NCBI RefSeq assembly: GCF_900106795.1
Contig: NZ_FNNS01000003.1
Span: 82,541-146,540, forward strand
Direction of reading: 5' to 3'
From: Aequorivita viscosa
GTDB taxonomy: Bacteria > Bacteroidota > Bacteroidia > Flavobacteriales > Flavobacteriaceae
Length of the DNA: 64,000 bases
Both the position numbers and the translations under genes were made by a program. Numbering within the stretch: position 1 is the stretch's first letter; each line of letters begins with the position of its first letter. The notes under the pieces are model-generated. The model saw only the letters and a list, made by a program, of their open reading frames with translations. It searched no databases and was not told the origin of the DNA. Below, in pieces: positions 8,526 through 18,024 of this stretch.

Positions 8526-9599
8526 ATGAAGATACTCCTAATCTCCAATATGTACCCTTCCACAAAGGATGGACTTTTCGGCGTTTTCGTGAAAAATTTC
8601 GTCGAAAACCTAGAGCGTCAAGGTGCGCGTTTTTCACATTTGGCAGTTATTAAAGGAAAAACACCTAGTGCTATTACTAAAGCCCTGAAATATCTTTTTC
8701 ATTATATCAATTCACTATTTTATGGGGTTTTCAGCAAAAGTGACTTCATATATATACATTTTTTATGGCACCATACTCCAATAATAATTCTATTAGGAGG
8801 TGTTTTCAGAAAGAAAATTGTGGTTAATATTCACGGCTCCGATATAACACAATTCAATAGTTCCAAGCTTCAAAAAAAGATAAATGCATTTGCTTTAAAG
8901 TATGCTAAAAGGGTAGTGGTGCCTTCTCAGTATTTTGTCGAAATCATTAAAGATGCTTTTCCAGAGGTTGCGGTCAATAATATCATTGTTTATCCTTCTG
9001 GTGGTATAAACAGAAATGTTTTTAAGCTCGAAAATCATAAACAACCCGAAAAAGGAGTTATTAACATCGGGATGACTTCTAGAATTGATGCCAATAAAGG
9101 TTGGGATGTTTTTCTAAAAGCTGTAGCAGAATTGAAAAATAAAGGATATTCAGTTAATGGATTTATTATTGGACAAGGAAATAAAGAAGCCGAAATGTTG
9201 CAATTGCGAAAAGAGCTGAACCTTGAAAGTGAAATAGCATTCTTGGGATTACTGTCTCAAAGCCAAATCGTTTCGCACTATAAAAACCTAGATTTATTTG
9301 TGTTTCCCACAGCACTCAATGAAAGTTTGGGCTTGGTAGGCCTGGAAGCTATGTCGTGCGGTTTGCCGGTAATAGCGAGTAATATTGGTGCTCCTTCTGC
9401 CTATATAAATGAAGGTGTGAACGGATTTCTTTTTGAAACGAATAATGTTGAAAGTTTGACAAAACGAATTATAGAATACAATTCAATATTAGATGTAGAT
9501 AAGCTCACAATGCGTAAAAATGCAATTTCTACTGCAATTCAGTATGATAGTGAAAAAGTATCCGCAAATTTGTATCAGCAACTTTTGGAACTATGTTAA
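8526..9599 (+). CDS. Glycosyltransferase family 4 (GT-B fold)
   Basis: 357 residues, typical for GT4. The N-terminal Rossmann half begins [19 protein letters not shown]. The C-terminal donor-binding half has [21 protein letters not shown] and the E-x7-E block ([21 protein letters not shown]). It should be a retaining enzyme that adds one sugar from a nucleotide donor to the lipid-linked repeat unit at the cytoplasmic face. It starts 9 bases after the polymerase-like gene and overlaps the acetyltransferase gene by 7 bases. The sugar specificity cannot be read from the sequence. Confidence 0.9.
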   Translation: MKILLISNMYPSTKDGLFGVFVKNFVENLERQGARFSHLAVIKGKTPSAITKALKYLFHYINSLFYGVFSKSDFIYIHFLWHHTPIIILLGGVFRKKIVVNIHGSDITQFNSSKLQKKINAFALKYAKRVVVPSQYFVEIIKDAFPEVAVNNIIVYPSGGINRNVFKLENHKQPEKGVINIGMTSRIDANKGWDVFLKAVAELKNKGYSVNGFIIGQGNKEAEMLQLRKELNLESEIAFLGLLSQSQIVSHYKNLDLFVFPTALNESLGLVGLEAMSCGLPVIASNIGAPSAYINEGVNGFLFETNNVESLTKRIIEYNSILDVDKLTMRKNAISTAIQYDSEKVSANLYQQLLELC

Positions 9600-10108
9600 A
9601 AAAACTTGGTCTGGCATGCTATTATGCCATATTCTATAACCTGCCCCACTCCCGATTCTTGTCGTTTACAAGTACTTGGCGGGTTTGGTATGTTTCCAAA
9701 GTATTAAAACTGATGCCTTTTGATAAAAGAAGCAAAATAGAATACAACGTATATCTCTCAAATGCTAACGGGATTTCAATAGGGTATAATTGCAGGATTA
9801 ATGAAAATGTATTTATCCAACAAGCAGTTATCGGCAACAATGTATTAATTGCACCGAATGTGGCAATCCTAAGTGTTTCGCACAATCACGAAAATCTTGA
9901 AATACCCATTGTAGATCAGGGAGACACTGAGCCTAATCCACCTATTATTAAAGATGGAGTTTGGTTGGGAAGAAATGTGGTTGTTATGCCTGGAATTACC
10001 ATTGGGGAAGGAGCAATTGTTGGCGCTGGTGCCGTTGTAACAAAAGATGTAGCGCCATTTACGGTAGTTGGGGGTGTTCCGGCTAAATTAATTAAGTCTC
10101 GAAAGTAA
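9593..10108 (+). CDS. Left-handed beta-helix (hexapeptide) acyltransferase, WbbJ/CysE-like
   Basis: 171 residues with an N-terminal helical stretch, then hexapeptide repeats from about residue 58 onward ([28 protein letters not shown], given in part; then [12 protein letters not shown]). The family catalytic histidine lies in SVSHNHEN (about 97-104), and the enzyme ends GVPAKLIK, the standard terminus. It would use acetyl-CoA to O- or N-acetylate a sugar in the cytoplasm, before export. This would be a modification step separate from the MBOAT system. The ATG overlaps the GT4 stop by 7 bases. Confidence 0.9.
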   Translation: MLKKLGLACYYAIFYNLPHSRFLSFTSTWRVWYVSKVLKLMPFDKRSKIEYNVYLSNANGISIGYNCRINENVFIQQAVIGNNVLIAPNVAILSVSHNHENLEIPIVDQGDTEPNPPIIKDGVWLGRNVVVMPGITIGEGAIVGAGAVVTKDVAPFTVVGGVPAKLIKSRK

Positions 10109-10199
10109 TTTGAAATATCAGCGATTAACTAAGGTGCGCACAGCGGAATAACTAGCAGGATGCTCATTGTGTGTTTTAAAAAACTAATAGTATTTACAG

Positions 10200-11051
10200 A
10201 TGAAATTTGGGTTTGTCCTTTTTCTTTTCAGCTTTTTACTCGCTTGCACTCCGCAAGACCTCGAGTTGGATGACCCAATAATTATTGTCGTTGCGGGACA
10301 AAGCAATGCTGTAGGAGCCGGCAATGCGGCAGAATCAGCTACTGGACTTAAAAATTGTTTTGAATACAACTCCATACTCAATGCAATTACACCCCTTCAA
10401 GATCCAGTGGGTCAAGTTGATTTAGGTTTTGAACAAGCTGTTACAGGAAGCTTATCTCCTTCTTTGGCCTTAAACCTTTCGAAAATTACCAATCAGGAAA
10501 TATTAATTGTCCAATGTGCCAAGGGCGGTAGTGCATTACACCCTTTAGCCGAACAAAATAATTGGGGTGTTTGGGGTAAAACAGGTGGTTTACTCTCAAA
10601 CAGCTATAGAAAAATAGACAGAGCATTGTCAAAAATTGCCGAATCTTCAAATAGCCAACCTAAACTCAATGCTATTATTTGGTCTCAAGGTGAAAATGAT
10701 GGTGAAGCGATAGGTAAAGGGAAATTAACCCGTTTGCAATACAAAAGTTCATTACAAAAGCTAATAAATAACTATCGTAACAAATACGGAGCTGCACTTC
10801 CGTTCATTATTGTTGAAACAGGTAGAAATGTAAGTTGTAGAATATGCGATTCTGGTTTTGAAATCGTTAGGCAAGTACAACGTGAGGTAGCCGATGAAGA
10901 TAATTATACTTTTATTGGTTATAGTGAAACTGAATATTTTGAACAAAGAAATTGGCTACAAGACCCAGTGCATTATAATCAAACAGCACTAAATCACATA
11001 GGAGAAACCTTGGCTAACTTCTTGGTGGCTTCACAAATAGACATTTATTGA
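10200..11051 (+). CDS. Lipoprotein carbohydrate esterase, SASA/sialate O-acetylesterase-like SGNH hydrolase
   Basis: 283 residues. The signal peptide ends in a lipobox (FLLAC, Cys at about 16), so the protein is lipidated and outside the cytoplasm. The SGNH blocks are clear: VVAGQSNAVGAG (about 29-40, nucleophile Ser), IIWSQGENDGE (about 159-169), and DPVHYNQTALNHIGE, which carries the Asp/His pair. This is the SASA domain found in sialate O-acetylesterases and xylan/CE6 acetyl esterases. Embedded in the locus, it probably removes or remodels acyl groups that the MBOAT or hexapeptide enzymes add. There is no sign of sialic acid synthesis nearby, so a sialate substrate is not implied. Confidence 0.85.
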   Translation: MKFGFVLFLFSFLLACTPQDLELDDPIIIVVAGQSNAVGAGNAAESATGLKNCFEYNSILNAITPLQDPVGQVDLGFEQAVTGSLSPSLALNLSKITNQEILIVQCAKGGSALHPLAEQNNWGVWGKTGGLLSNSYRKIDRALSKIAESSNSQPKLNAIIWSQGENDGEAIGKGKLTRLQYKSSLQKLINNYRNKYGAALPFIIVETGRNVSCRICDSGFEIVRQVQREVADEDNYTFIGYSETEYFEQRNWLQDPVHYNQTALNHIGETLANFLVASQIDIY

Positions 11052-11056
11052 TAGAT

Positions 11057-12367
11057 ATGGTAAGTCCAAGAACGTATTTTAAAAAAGCTGAGGTTAGCAT
11101 ATTGACTGTAGCTGCATTACTTATGGCTTTCTTTTTACCATTGCACATAGGCTTAAGTAATTTGTTTTTGATTCTGTTTTTTGTCGGGTCAGGATATTTT
11201 TTGTTTATCAAAAAAGAGTATGTCAAACGGAAGCCTTCATTGCTTATTTACACACTTCTACCCTTCTTTTTGCTTTATGTAATTGGAGTTTTTTATTCCG
11301 AACCAACTTTTATTGGTACGAAAGTGATGGGACGAACGATTGCTTTTTTACTCTGTCCTTTGCTTTTGTTGTTTTATTCCCAAACAATGCTGCAACGTGT
11401 CAAAACAAGCCTTTTTAAAGGAATTGTAGCCGGTTCTATTATTTCTATTGGCATATTATTAGTTAACACACTTTTAAATTACTTTGCCACACGCCCCTTC
11501 TTAAAGTTTGATGATGAAATTTTAAACTATTATTACACCTATCATTATTTTACGGAACCTTTCGATATGTATCCTACCTATTTAGGGTCTTATGTTCTGT
11601 TTTCGCTTGTACTTCTCTTTCACAACCTGTTTAAGAATCAACAATCCAATAACCTGTTGATTTGGGCTGGAATCGTATTTCTTTCCATTGGCGTACTTTT
11701 CATAAATGCTCGAATCATTTTCTTACTATATGGACTTATTGTAATTTCAGCTGTTGTGTTAGGAGCCATACGAAGCTTTAAACAGAAACGATATTTTGTG
11801 CTTTCACTTAGTTTGGTGTTTATTGTAGCCACAGTTCTTTTTGGAGCTCGGGCGCTTTCAAATACTTTTATTTTTTCAAGGCTTACAAATGAACTGAAGT
11901 GGGAATTAACCGATCAGGTAAACACTTCTTACAACACTAAAGAAATTGCTGCCGATTCCCGTATTGCGAGATGGGATGCGGCACTACAAGCAATTTCAGA
12001 ACGCCCTATTTTTGGCTATGGAACCTATACGGAAAAAGAGACTTTAGCCGATTTCTATCTTAAGAACAACCTAATGGTTTCGTATAACAACAGATATGAT
12101 GCGCACAATTTGTATCTATCTTTTGCCCTAGAATACGGAATTGTAGGGCTTGCTCTTTTCCTCTTCTTCCTGATTTCAAACCTACTATTTGCCATACGAG
12201 CTCGAGACTTAGAGTTCTTCTTTTTGTTCTTTATGATTGCTGCAATTAGTTGTTTTGAAAGTTACCTTCAAAACAATGCGGCTATTACTTTTGTTGCGCT
12301 GTTTGGCACTGTTCTGTTCTTTTCTAATTTGCCAAATTCAAAAAAGAATGGCTATGTGGACCACTAG
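11057..12367 (+). CDS. O-antigen ligase/polymerase family protein (Wzy_C)
   Basis: 436 residues from ATG 11057; a TTG at 11048 is in frame and overlaps the preceding stop, but ATG is preferred. About 11-12 membrane segments flank a large loop with DSRIARWDAALQAI, ERPIFGYGTY and YDAHNLYLSFALEYGIVGL. The last block (H-N-x-Y/F...E-x-G-x-x-G) is the hallmark of the WaaL/Wzy_C family. Members either polymerise repeat units or transfer glycans from undecaprenyl carriers to lipid A-core or to protein. Three other polymerase/ligase-like genes in the locus make the exact role uncertain. Confidence 0.82.
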   Translation: MVSPRTYFKKAEVSILTVAALLMAFFLPLHIGLSNLFLILFFVGSGYFLFIKKEYVKRKPSLLIYTLLPFFLLYVIGVFYSEPTFIGTKVMGRTIAFLLCPLLLLFYSQTMLQRVKTSLFKGIVAGSIISIGILLVNTLLNYFATRPFLKFDDEILNYYYTYHYFTEPFDMYPTYLGSYVLFSLVLLFHNLFKNQQSNNLLIWAGIVFLSIGVLFINARIIFLLYGLIVISAVVLGAIRSFKQKRYFVLSLSLVFIVATVLFGARALSNTFIFSRLTNELKWELTDQVNTSYNTKEIAADSRIARWDAALQAISERPIFGYGTYTEKETLADFYLKNNLMVSYNNRYDAHNLYLSFALEYGIVGLALFLFFLISNLLFAIRARDLEFFFLFFMIAAISCFESYLQNNAAITFVALFGTVLFFSNLPNSKKNGYVDH

Positions 12368-13499
12368 GATACAAGAAAAGTCGAAGCAGCACTTGATGGC
12401 TATTATGCTGTTGCTCTTTTTTGTTTCCGAAGCCATCAGCAAATATGGTATCCGTGTTGAAGGAGGAAAATCTGATATTCCGCGATATATCAAATTCGCG
12501 GTGTATATAGTACTTACTTTCGGTTTATGGAGAAAAACCAAAAGCCTTATTGCTCCGCTTGTCTTGGCAGTTATATTTTGTGTGGGCCAAATTTTTCTTG
12601 CTAATGGCTTTAATCAGGAAATGGTGGTAAGCTTTAGTAAATTGCTTTTCCCTATTTTTCTCCTTATCTATTTCAATCACTATCCAATCGGGGAAAATGA
12701 GAGAAAATCGTTGTTTCAGGTTTTTGAAGCGCTCTTAATACTGAACGGTGTTTTTATTTTTGTAGGATTCATCTGGGAAATCCCCATGTTCAGGTCGTAT
12801 TTCGGTGAGCGATTTGGTTATAATGGTCTTTTTATAACTTCAGCGACAAGCTCGTACGTATATGCAGTTGCGATATTTTATTTTCTTCTTAAACTAAAAA
12901 GAGATTTTTTAAAAAGTTGGAAAACTTATTTCGTGATTGCATGCGCAATATTTACAGGTACTAAGATTCTTTATATTGCTTTAATTGCATCACTTTTTAT
13001 TTATTTGATTTGCTTTGTCAATTTCAGCAAGCAGCAACGTAAGCTAATTTTCTTTGTAATTATGGCCGCCTGTGCTGCAATAGCCTATTTCTTCTTTTTT
13101 GAATTTGGTATTTTCAATCAAATTAGGCAAAACGAAGGACTTTTATCTGCCATTTTATCCTATCGAGACGACCTTTTTATGGAGCAAACCCTTCCTTTCA
13201 TTAAAGAGAACTGGAGCTGGGCCAATTATCTGTTTGGTGGTATTTCAGAGCTTAGTGTTCGGAGTCAAATGGGCTTTATAGATGTTTTCCTTTTTTGGGG
13301 AATTTTAGGTGGCTTGTATTACCTATTTACTTTTTATAAATCTTTTGTCACTTTTCATATTGATAAAAGTGGGATATACATTATTTTAAGTCTTGGGCTT
13401 ATGGTATTTTTGGCGGGTAATTTTTTTGAGAATGCTTCTGTCGCTATTTATCTATTAATTTTAAAAGAGAAGCTTCTTGATAAAACTGTTTTTTACTAA
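12348..13499 (+). CDS. Polytopic membrane protein, O-antigen polymerase/ligase-like
   Basis: The open frame reaches back to 12237, but the first 37 codons lie inside the preceding gene and read as out-of-frame sequence. ATG 12348 (MAMWTTRIQE), preceded by AAAAAAG, or ATG 12354 is the likely start, with a 14-20 base overlap. The product has about 383 residues and 9-10 membrane helices. A polar loop near the C-terminal third includes LLSAILSYRDDLFMEQTLPF and NYLFGGISELSVRSQMGFID, followed by FWGILGGLYYL. This resembles capsule/O-antigen polymerases of low sequence conservation. The protein is shorter than the Wzy_C proteins on either side and lacks their HN motif. Confidence 0.6.
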   Translation: MAMWTTRIQEKSKQHLMAIMLLLFFVSEAISKYGIRVEGGKSDIPRYIKFAVYIVLTFGLWRKTKSLIAPLVLAVIFCVGQIFLANGFNQEMVVSFSKLLFPIFLLIYFNHYPIGENERKSLFQVFEALLILNGVFIFVGFIWEIPMFRSYFGERFGYNGLFITSATSSYVYAVAIFYFLLKLKRDFLKSWKTYFVIACAIFTGTKILYIALIASLFIYLICFVNFSKQQRKLIFFVIMAACAAIAYFFFFEFGIFNQIRQNEGLLSAILSYRDDLFMEQTLPFIKENWSWANYLFGGISELSVRSQMGFIDVFLFWGILGGLYYLFTFYKSFVTFHIDKSGIYIILSLGLMVFLAGNFFENASVAIYLLILKEKLLDKTVFY

Positions 13500-13513
13500 T
13501 TTGAATAGTCTAA

Positions 13514-14251
13514 ATGGATAAAATCCACATCCTAAACACCGCTATAAACAACCTTTCCATGCAAGAAACCCTCGCGTTGGTACAGGAAAAAATCCGAAGT
13601 GGGGAGCAAGTCCATCATGTTGTGGTGAATGCAGGCAAAGTAGTGGCCATGCAGAAAGATTCTGAGCTTCGTAAAAGTGTAAACGAAAGTCATATAATCA
13701 ATGCCGATGGACAAGCAGTAGTTTGGGCTTCAAAATTTTTAGGAAAGCCACTAAAAGAACGCGTTGCAGGTATCGATTTGATGGCCAATTTGGTTGAAAT
13801 GGCGCATAAAAACCACAATAAGATTTTTCTTTTCGGAGCTAAAGAAGAAGTAGTTAAAGAAGTCGTAGATAAATATTCTAAAATCTATAGCCCAAATATT
13901 ATAGCAGGTTATAGAAATGGTTACTTTTCCTCTTCTGAAGAAGAAGAAATTGCTCAACAAATTGCAGATAGCGGTACTCAAATGTTATTTGTGGCAATCT
14001 CATCACCTATAAAAGAAAACTTCTTATACAAATATCGCGATATCCTTAAAAATGTGAACCTGATTATGGGTGTTGGTGGTAGCTTTGACGTAGTTGCTGG
14101 GAAAGTAAAAAGAGCTCCCGTTTGGATGCAAAACGCGGGGCTGGAGTGGTTTTATCGCTTCCTCCAAGAACCTAAACGGATGTGGAAACGCTATTTGGTT
14201 GGAAATTCGAAATTTATCTTTTTGGTGTTAAAAGAGCGGTTTTCACGATAA
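13514..14251 (+). CDS. WecG/TagA/CpsF family glycosyltransferase (GT26)
   Basis: 245 residues, the standard length. It starts with the family pattern ILNTAINNLSMQETL and contains VVNAGKVVAMQKD (Asn/Gly region) and IINADGQAVVWASKFLG with the proposed catalytic Asp. RVAGIDLM, FLFGAKEEV, FVAISSPIKE and GVGGSFDVVAGKVKRAP follow. The C-terminal QNAGLEWFYRFLQEPKRMWKRY is the membrane-targeting appendage. Family members add ManNAc, ManNAcA or glucose to an undecaprenyl-PP-linked sugar as the second step of repeat-unit assembly. The UDP-GlcNAc 2-epimerase at 21.4 kb, which makes UDP-ManNAc, could supply its donor. Confidence 0.93.
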   Translation: MDKIHILNTAINNLSMQETLALVQEKIRSGEQVHHVVVNAGKVVAMQKDSELRKSVNESHIINADGQAVVWASKFLGKPLKERVAGIDLMANLVEMAHKNHNKIFLFGAKEEVVKEVVDKYSKIYSPNIIAGYRNGYFSSSEEEEIAQQIADSGTQMLFVAISSPIKENFLYKYRDILKNVNLIMGVGGSFDVVAGKVKRAPVWMQNAGLEWFYRFLQEPKRMWKRYLVGNSKFIFLVLKERFSR

Positions 14252-14467
14252 CATATCGCCCTCCCCCTCGGGGGACCGCTTCATAAAAGAGCAATTTTCT
14301 AAAAAATAATTCGGATAAGACTATGAGTTCCGAACTTTTGAACAACGTGAACTGAAAACTGCGACTGCCCACTGAACAACTCTCTTCTAAAATCTCACAT
14401 CTAATATCTAATATCTCCTCAGAGTTTTCTATCTTCCCCTACAATTTAAAAAGATTTCCTAAACCCA
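14252..14467 (+). repeat. 216-base intergenic tract with a GC-rich hairpin and degenerate micro-repeats
   Basis: A CCCCCTCGGGGG hairpin lies just after the GT26 stop (about 14263-14274). It is followed by a run of imperfect short repeats: a GAACTTTTGAAC/GAACT phase, then ACTG-CGACTG-CCACTG words, then ATCTAATATCTAATATCTC near 14401-14417. No open reading frame or clear promoter stands out. Similar word-like tracts occur at 48.4 and 63.8 kb. Confidence 0.5.
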
Positions 14468-15712
14468 ATGAGGATACTGCTCGCTGCCATATACCCTTAC
14501 GCTTTTTTGCTACTCTACCTCATTATCCCTTTTGATAATTACATTAGAGCATTGCCTAACATCCTTTTAATAATTTTGGTTGTCGCTTTTCCTTTAATTG
14601 TAAAAAAAGAGGATTTCAAAAAGATGAAATCGCTTCCAATTGCTGTTTTCCTTGCGCTGTTCGCCTATCTCTGTATTAATTCATTCTTGGGTGGCCGATT
14701 CTTAGAAGATTATAACATCATTAAAAAAGTAATGATAGCTGTAGGATTAGCAATCCTCTATATTCCTGTTTCAGAAGCAAAACCAACCGCAGATGAGATT
14801 GGTAAAATTAAGGGAGCTATTATCTTATCATCCTTGGCAGCCATCATTTTTTCAGTTTATAACTTTGTGCTAATAACGCATAATACTGGAAGTTTTGCAC
14901 TTGGAGATTCACCTCAAGTTGTTGAATCATTGTTAATTGACCGACTTTATCTTGGGCTTCTTAGCACATTTAGTATTCTGGTTTCTTTTCAATCTATTAA
15001 GAAGCAATATCATCCTAACAATAATTATCATTTAGCGAATATCGTAATCAACTTGGTGTTTATTATTTTAATTGCATCAAAAATTGCAGGAATTTCGCTG
15101 CTTGTTTTATTGTTATTAAAACAATTTTATGGGCAACGGAAAATTTGGAAAATGGTTTTAGCGAGTGGCGCTATTATAGCTGTTATCGGAATGTTTTTTC
15201 TTTTGAAAAATGAAAGTGACAACATTTACAATTCTGACGCAAAAGCCAACACCATTGTACCAATAATAGAAAACACAAGAACATTTGAATTAAGGGCGAT
15301 TGTCTGGCAATGCGCTGCGAAAATAATAGATGATGAAGGTTTTTCGTTAACAGGAAATGGATTTGCTACTACAAACGATAAGCTTGTTTCCTGCTATGAA
15401 GCGGAGATACCAAATTTGGAGAAAAGAGATGTTTTCATTGCCAAAGAATACAATACACATAACCAGTTTTTAGACTTTTATCTTAGTGCTGGTTTTATTG
15501 CTTTACTGCTGTTTTTAGGCTTTATTGTTGTAACCTTTTTATCAGTTCGAAAGCACTTTCTTCCAACCGCAATGCTAGCAATTTTAGTAATGTATTGTTT
15601 GGTCGAAAATGTATTCCACAGGCAAATTGGAGCTTATTATATTGGCTTTATTTTGATAATTATCATGACGAGTGTTTCAGCTCTCGAAAACAACGATATA
15701 AAAGAGACTTAA
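14468..15712 (+). CDS. O-antigen ligase family protein (Wzy_C)
   Basis: 414 residues with about 11-12 membrane helices. The large periplasmic loop has an [16 protein letters not shown] segment and [10 protein letters not shown], and it ends in [20 protein letters not shown], the conserved H-N-Q-F...G pattern of the Wzy_C/WaaL family. It is one of two clear Wzy_C proteins in the locus; one may polymerise and the other ligate the finished chain. It follows a repeat-rich gap and precedes the UDP-glucuronate decarboxylase gene by 43 bases. Confidence 0.8.
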   Translation: MRILLAAIYPYAFLLLYLIIPFDNYIRALPNILLIILVVAFPLIVKKEDFKKMKSLPIAVFLALFAYLCINSFLGGRFLEDYNIIKKVMIAVGLAILYIPVSEAKPTADEIGKIKGAIILSSLAAIIFSVYNFVLITHNTGSFALGDSPQVVESLLIDRLYLGLLSTFSILVSFQSIKKQYHPNNNYHLANIVINLVFIILIASKIAGISLLVLLLLKQFYGQRKIWKMVLASGAIIAVIGMFFLLKNESDNIYNSDAKANTIVPIIENTRTFELRAIVWQCAAKIIDDEGFSLTGNGFATTNDKLVSCYEAEIPNLEKRDVFIAKEYNTHNQFLDFYLSAGFIALLLFLGFIVVTFLSVRKHFLPTAMLAILVMYCLVENVFHRQIGAYYIGFILIIIMTSVSALENNDIKET

Positions 15713-15727
15713 AAGGAATGCAAATTG

Positions 15728-15735
15728 TATTTTTG
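15728..15735 (+). promoter_or_regulatory. Putative -7 box before the UDP-glucuronate decarboxylase gene
   Basis: TATTTTTG matches the Bacteroidota TAnnTTTG box. It lies 20 bases upstream of the TTG start, giving a very short leader. No convincing TTG -33 element is seen at the usual distance. Confidence 0.45.
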
Positions 15736-15755
15736 CCCCTAATAAAAAAATAAAA

Positions 15756-16739
15756 TTGAAAAGAGTACTCATAACAGGTGCTGCAGGGTTTTTAGGCTCC
15801 CACCTTTGCGACAAGTTTATTTCCGAAGGATTCCAAGTAATTGGGATGGATAATCTTATTACAGGCGATATCAAGAATATTGAACATTTATTCAAGCTTG
15901 AAGCATTTGAATTTTACCATCACGACGTAACAAAATTTGTATTCGTGCCAGGCAAGTTGGATTATATTCTTCATTTTGCTTCGCCAGCAAGCCCTATAGA
16001 TTATTTAAAAATACCTATTCAGACCTTAAAAGTAGGCTCATTGGGCACTCACAACCTGTTAGGATTGGCAAAGGAAAAGAATGCTCGTATTCTAATCGCC
16101 TCTACCTCTGAGGTTTATGGAGATCCTTTAGTACACCCACAAACAGAGGAATACTTTGGAAATGTGAACACCATTGGCCCACGTGGCGTTTACGATGAGG
16201 CCAAAAGGTTTCAAGAATCCATTACCATGGCCTATCATCGAACCCATGGTTTAGACACCAGAATAGCCCGTATATTCAATACCTATGGTCCCAGAATGCG
16301 TCTAAATGACGGGCGTGTTATTCCCGCGTTTATTGGACAAGCCCTTCGTGGGGAAGATTTAACAGTTTTTGGCGACGGATTGCAAACACGATCATTTTGT
16401 TATGTAGATGATCAAATTGAAGGACTTTACCATCTTTTGCTCAGTGATTACCACTTACCAGTAAACATTGGTAATCCAGGCGAAATAACCATTCTTGATT
16501 TTGCGAAGGAAATCGTAAAACTAACAGGAACTAATCAAAAAATCATATTCAAACCTTTGCCTGAAGATGATCCATTACAACGAGAACCAGACATCTCAAA
16601 AGCAAAAAAAATATTAGGTTGGGAACCTAAAGTTTCTCGTGAAGAAGGAATGAAAAAAACCTACGAATACTTTAAAAGCCTAACAAAAGAAGAGCTATTT
16701 AAAAGTGAACACAAAGATTTTTCAAAGCATAATAGATAA
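15756..16739 (+). CDS. UDP-glucuronate decarboxylase (UDP-xylose synthase), extended SDR
   Basis: 327 residues. The Rossmann motif GAAGFLG is at residues 8-14, so translation must start at the TTG codon at 15756; no ATG lies upstream in frame. The extended-SDR and UXS features are present: [28 protein letters not shown], the catalytic YxxxK (Tyr146, Lys150, in [10 protein letters not shown]), [10 protein letters not shown] and [15 protein letters not shown]. It oxidises and decarboxylates UDP-glucuronate to UDP-xylose in the cytoplasm. This implies that UDP-glucuronate is a precursor for this locus, although no UDP-glucose dehydrogenase gene lies in the window. Confidence 0.93.
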   Translation: MKRVLITGAAGFLGSHLCDKFISEGFQVIGMDNLITGDIKNIEHLFKLEAFEFYHHDVTKFVFVPGKLDYILHFASPASPIDYLKIPIQTLKVGSLGTHNLLGLAKEKNARILIASTSEVYGDPLVHPQTEEYFGNVNTIGPRGVYDEAKRFQESITMAYHRTHGLDTRIARIFNTYGPRMRLNDGRVIPAFIGQALRGEDLTVFGDGLQTRSFCYVDDQIEGLYHLLLSDYHLPVNIGNPGEITILDFAKEIVKLTGTNQKIIFKPLPEDDPLQREPDISKAKKILGWEPKVSREEGMKKTYEYFKSLTKEELFKSEHKDFSKHNR

Positions 16740-16746
16740 CGAATAG

Positions 16747-18024
16747 ATGTTTAAAAGTGGAAGATATTCAGGGTTTTTAAGGCCTATTTCTTACGGAATA
16801 GATCTTTTCTTTATCCATTTTTTGGCATTTAGCATGTTTGGAACATCGTTTCCATACTTCAATTTCGTTGTTTATTTAACAATAGCCTGGCTTGTTCTTT
16901 CATTGCGCTCTGGATTTTATGAAATTTATCGTTTTACGCATGCCGCAAACATAATGTCGTTATTGGGCAAACAAGGGATTGTTTTTGTGCTTATTGTGTT
17001 TTCATTTTTTGGCTTCTACAACCAGTTTGATATACCGCCGGCAATTGTTTTTAAATATGTTCTATTAGTGATGTCGTGTATCGCCATCGTAAAATTTGGA
17101 ATCTATTATTTGCTAAAAAAATATCGGCTACACTTAGGAGGTAATATTCGAAAAGTCGTCATTTTAGGCTTAAACCAAAAAACAGATCGCCTCCGTAAAT
17201 TTTTCACTGCAAACCCCGTCTATGGTTATAAACTCTATAAAACTTTCGATTTTAAAAAATCAGGAAGCGACACACTAGAAGAATGTATGAAATATGTGAT
17301 GGATGAAAAAATTGACGAAATTTATGCTTCCGTTGCAGAGCTGAGTAATAAAGATCTGCTGAAACTTATTGAGTTTGTAGATAACAATTTAAAAATCCTA
17401 AAGTTTCTACCAGACAATAAGGAAATATATAGTAAACGACTTGATTTTTCGTATTACGGCGTGCTTCCTATATTGTCCATGCGTAAAATCCCCATAGATG
17501 AACCGCTAAATAAATTTATTAAAAGAGCGTTCGATATTATCCTCTCGCTTGCGGTAATTATTGGTATATTATCTTGGTTAACACCTTTGTTAGGTTTATT
17601 GATTAAGTTAGAATCGAAAGGACCAATATTCTTTAAACAGAAGCGTAATGGTTTAGATTATAAGGAATTTTACTGTTATAAATTCCGATCAATGATTCCA
17701 AATCCTATGGCCGATTTGCATCAAATTAAAAAAGGTGATACTCGGGTTACCCGAATTGGACGGATCATCCGAAAGACAAGTATTGACGAATTGCCACAGT
17801 TTATCAACGTTCTTAAAGGAGATATGTCGGTTGTTGGGCCAAGACCGCATATGGTGAGTCACACGCATATGTATGCTGAACGAATAGATAAATTTATGGT
17901 GCGCCATTTTATAAAACCAGGAATTACAGGTTTGGCACAAGTAAGTGGGTTTCGTGGTGAGGTAGACAGCGAAAGTCACATAATTAACAGAGTGAAGTAC
18001 GACATTTTCTATTTAGAAAACTGA
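16747..18024 (+). CDS. Undecaprenyl-phosphate sugar phosphotransferase (WcaJ/WbaP type), cut short by an in-frame TGA
   Basis: 425 residues as written. Four N-terminal membrane helices and a CoA-binding-like domain (KVVILGLNQKTDRLRKF) are followed by the bacterial sugar transferase domain from about residue 258. This has KRAFDIILSL, FFKQKRNGLDYKEF, KFRSM, KTSIDELPQFINVLKGDMS, VVGPRPH and KPGITGLAQVSG. It starts repeat-unit synthesis by moving a sugar-phosphate onto undecaprenyl phosphate. The frame stops at TGA 18022-18024 directly after FYLEN, where the family reads FYLENW. Downstream codons stay in frame and in family register to TAG 18097, so the last 25 residues are lost or need readthrough. 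Confidence 0.9.
   Translation: MFKSGRYSGFLRPISYGIDLFFIHFLAFSMFGTSFPYFNFVVYLTIAWLVLSLRSGFYEIYRFTHAANIMSLLGKQGIVFVLIVFSFFGFYNQFDIPPAIVFKYVLLVMSCIAIVKFGIYYLLKKYRLHLGGNIRKVVILGLNQKTDRLRKFFTANPVYGYKLYKTFDFKKSGSDTLEECMKYVMDEKIDEIYASVAELSNKDLLKLIEFVDNNLKILKFLPDNKEIYSKRLDFSYYGVLPILSMRKIPIDEPLNKFIKRAFDIILSLAVIIGILSWLTPLLGLLIKLESKGPIFFKQKRNGLDYKEFYCYKFRSMIPNPMADLHQIKKGDTRVTRIGRIIRKTSIDELPQFINVLKGDMSVVGPRPHMVSHTHMYAERIDKFMVRHFIKPGITGLAQVSGFRGEVDSESHIINRVKYDIFYLEN

Noticed and set aside
18022..18024. TGA as selenocysteine or a reassigned Trp codon
   Set aside because: No SECIS-like need exists for a Trp site, and TGA ends several other genes here (for example rpoN, the TPR kinase and the SASA esterase), so the code is standard. 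Mutation, error or readthrough is simpler.
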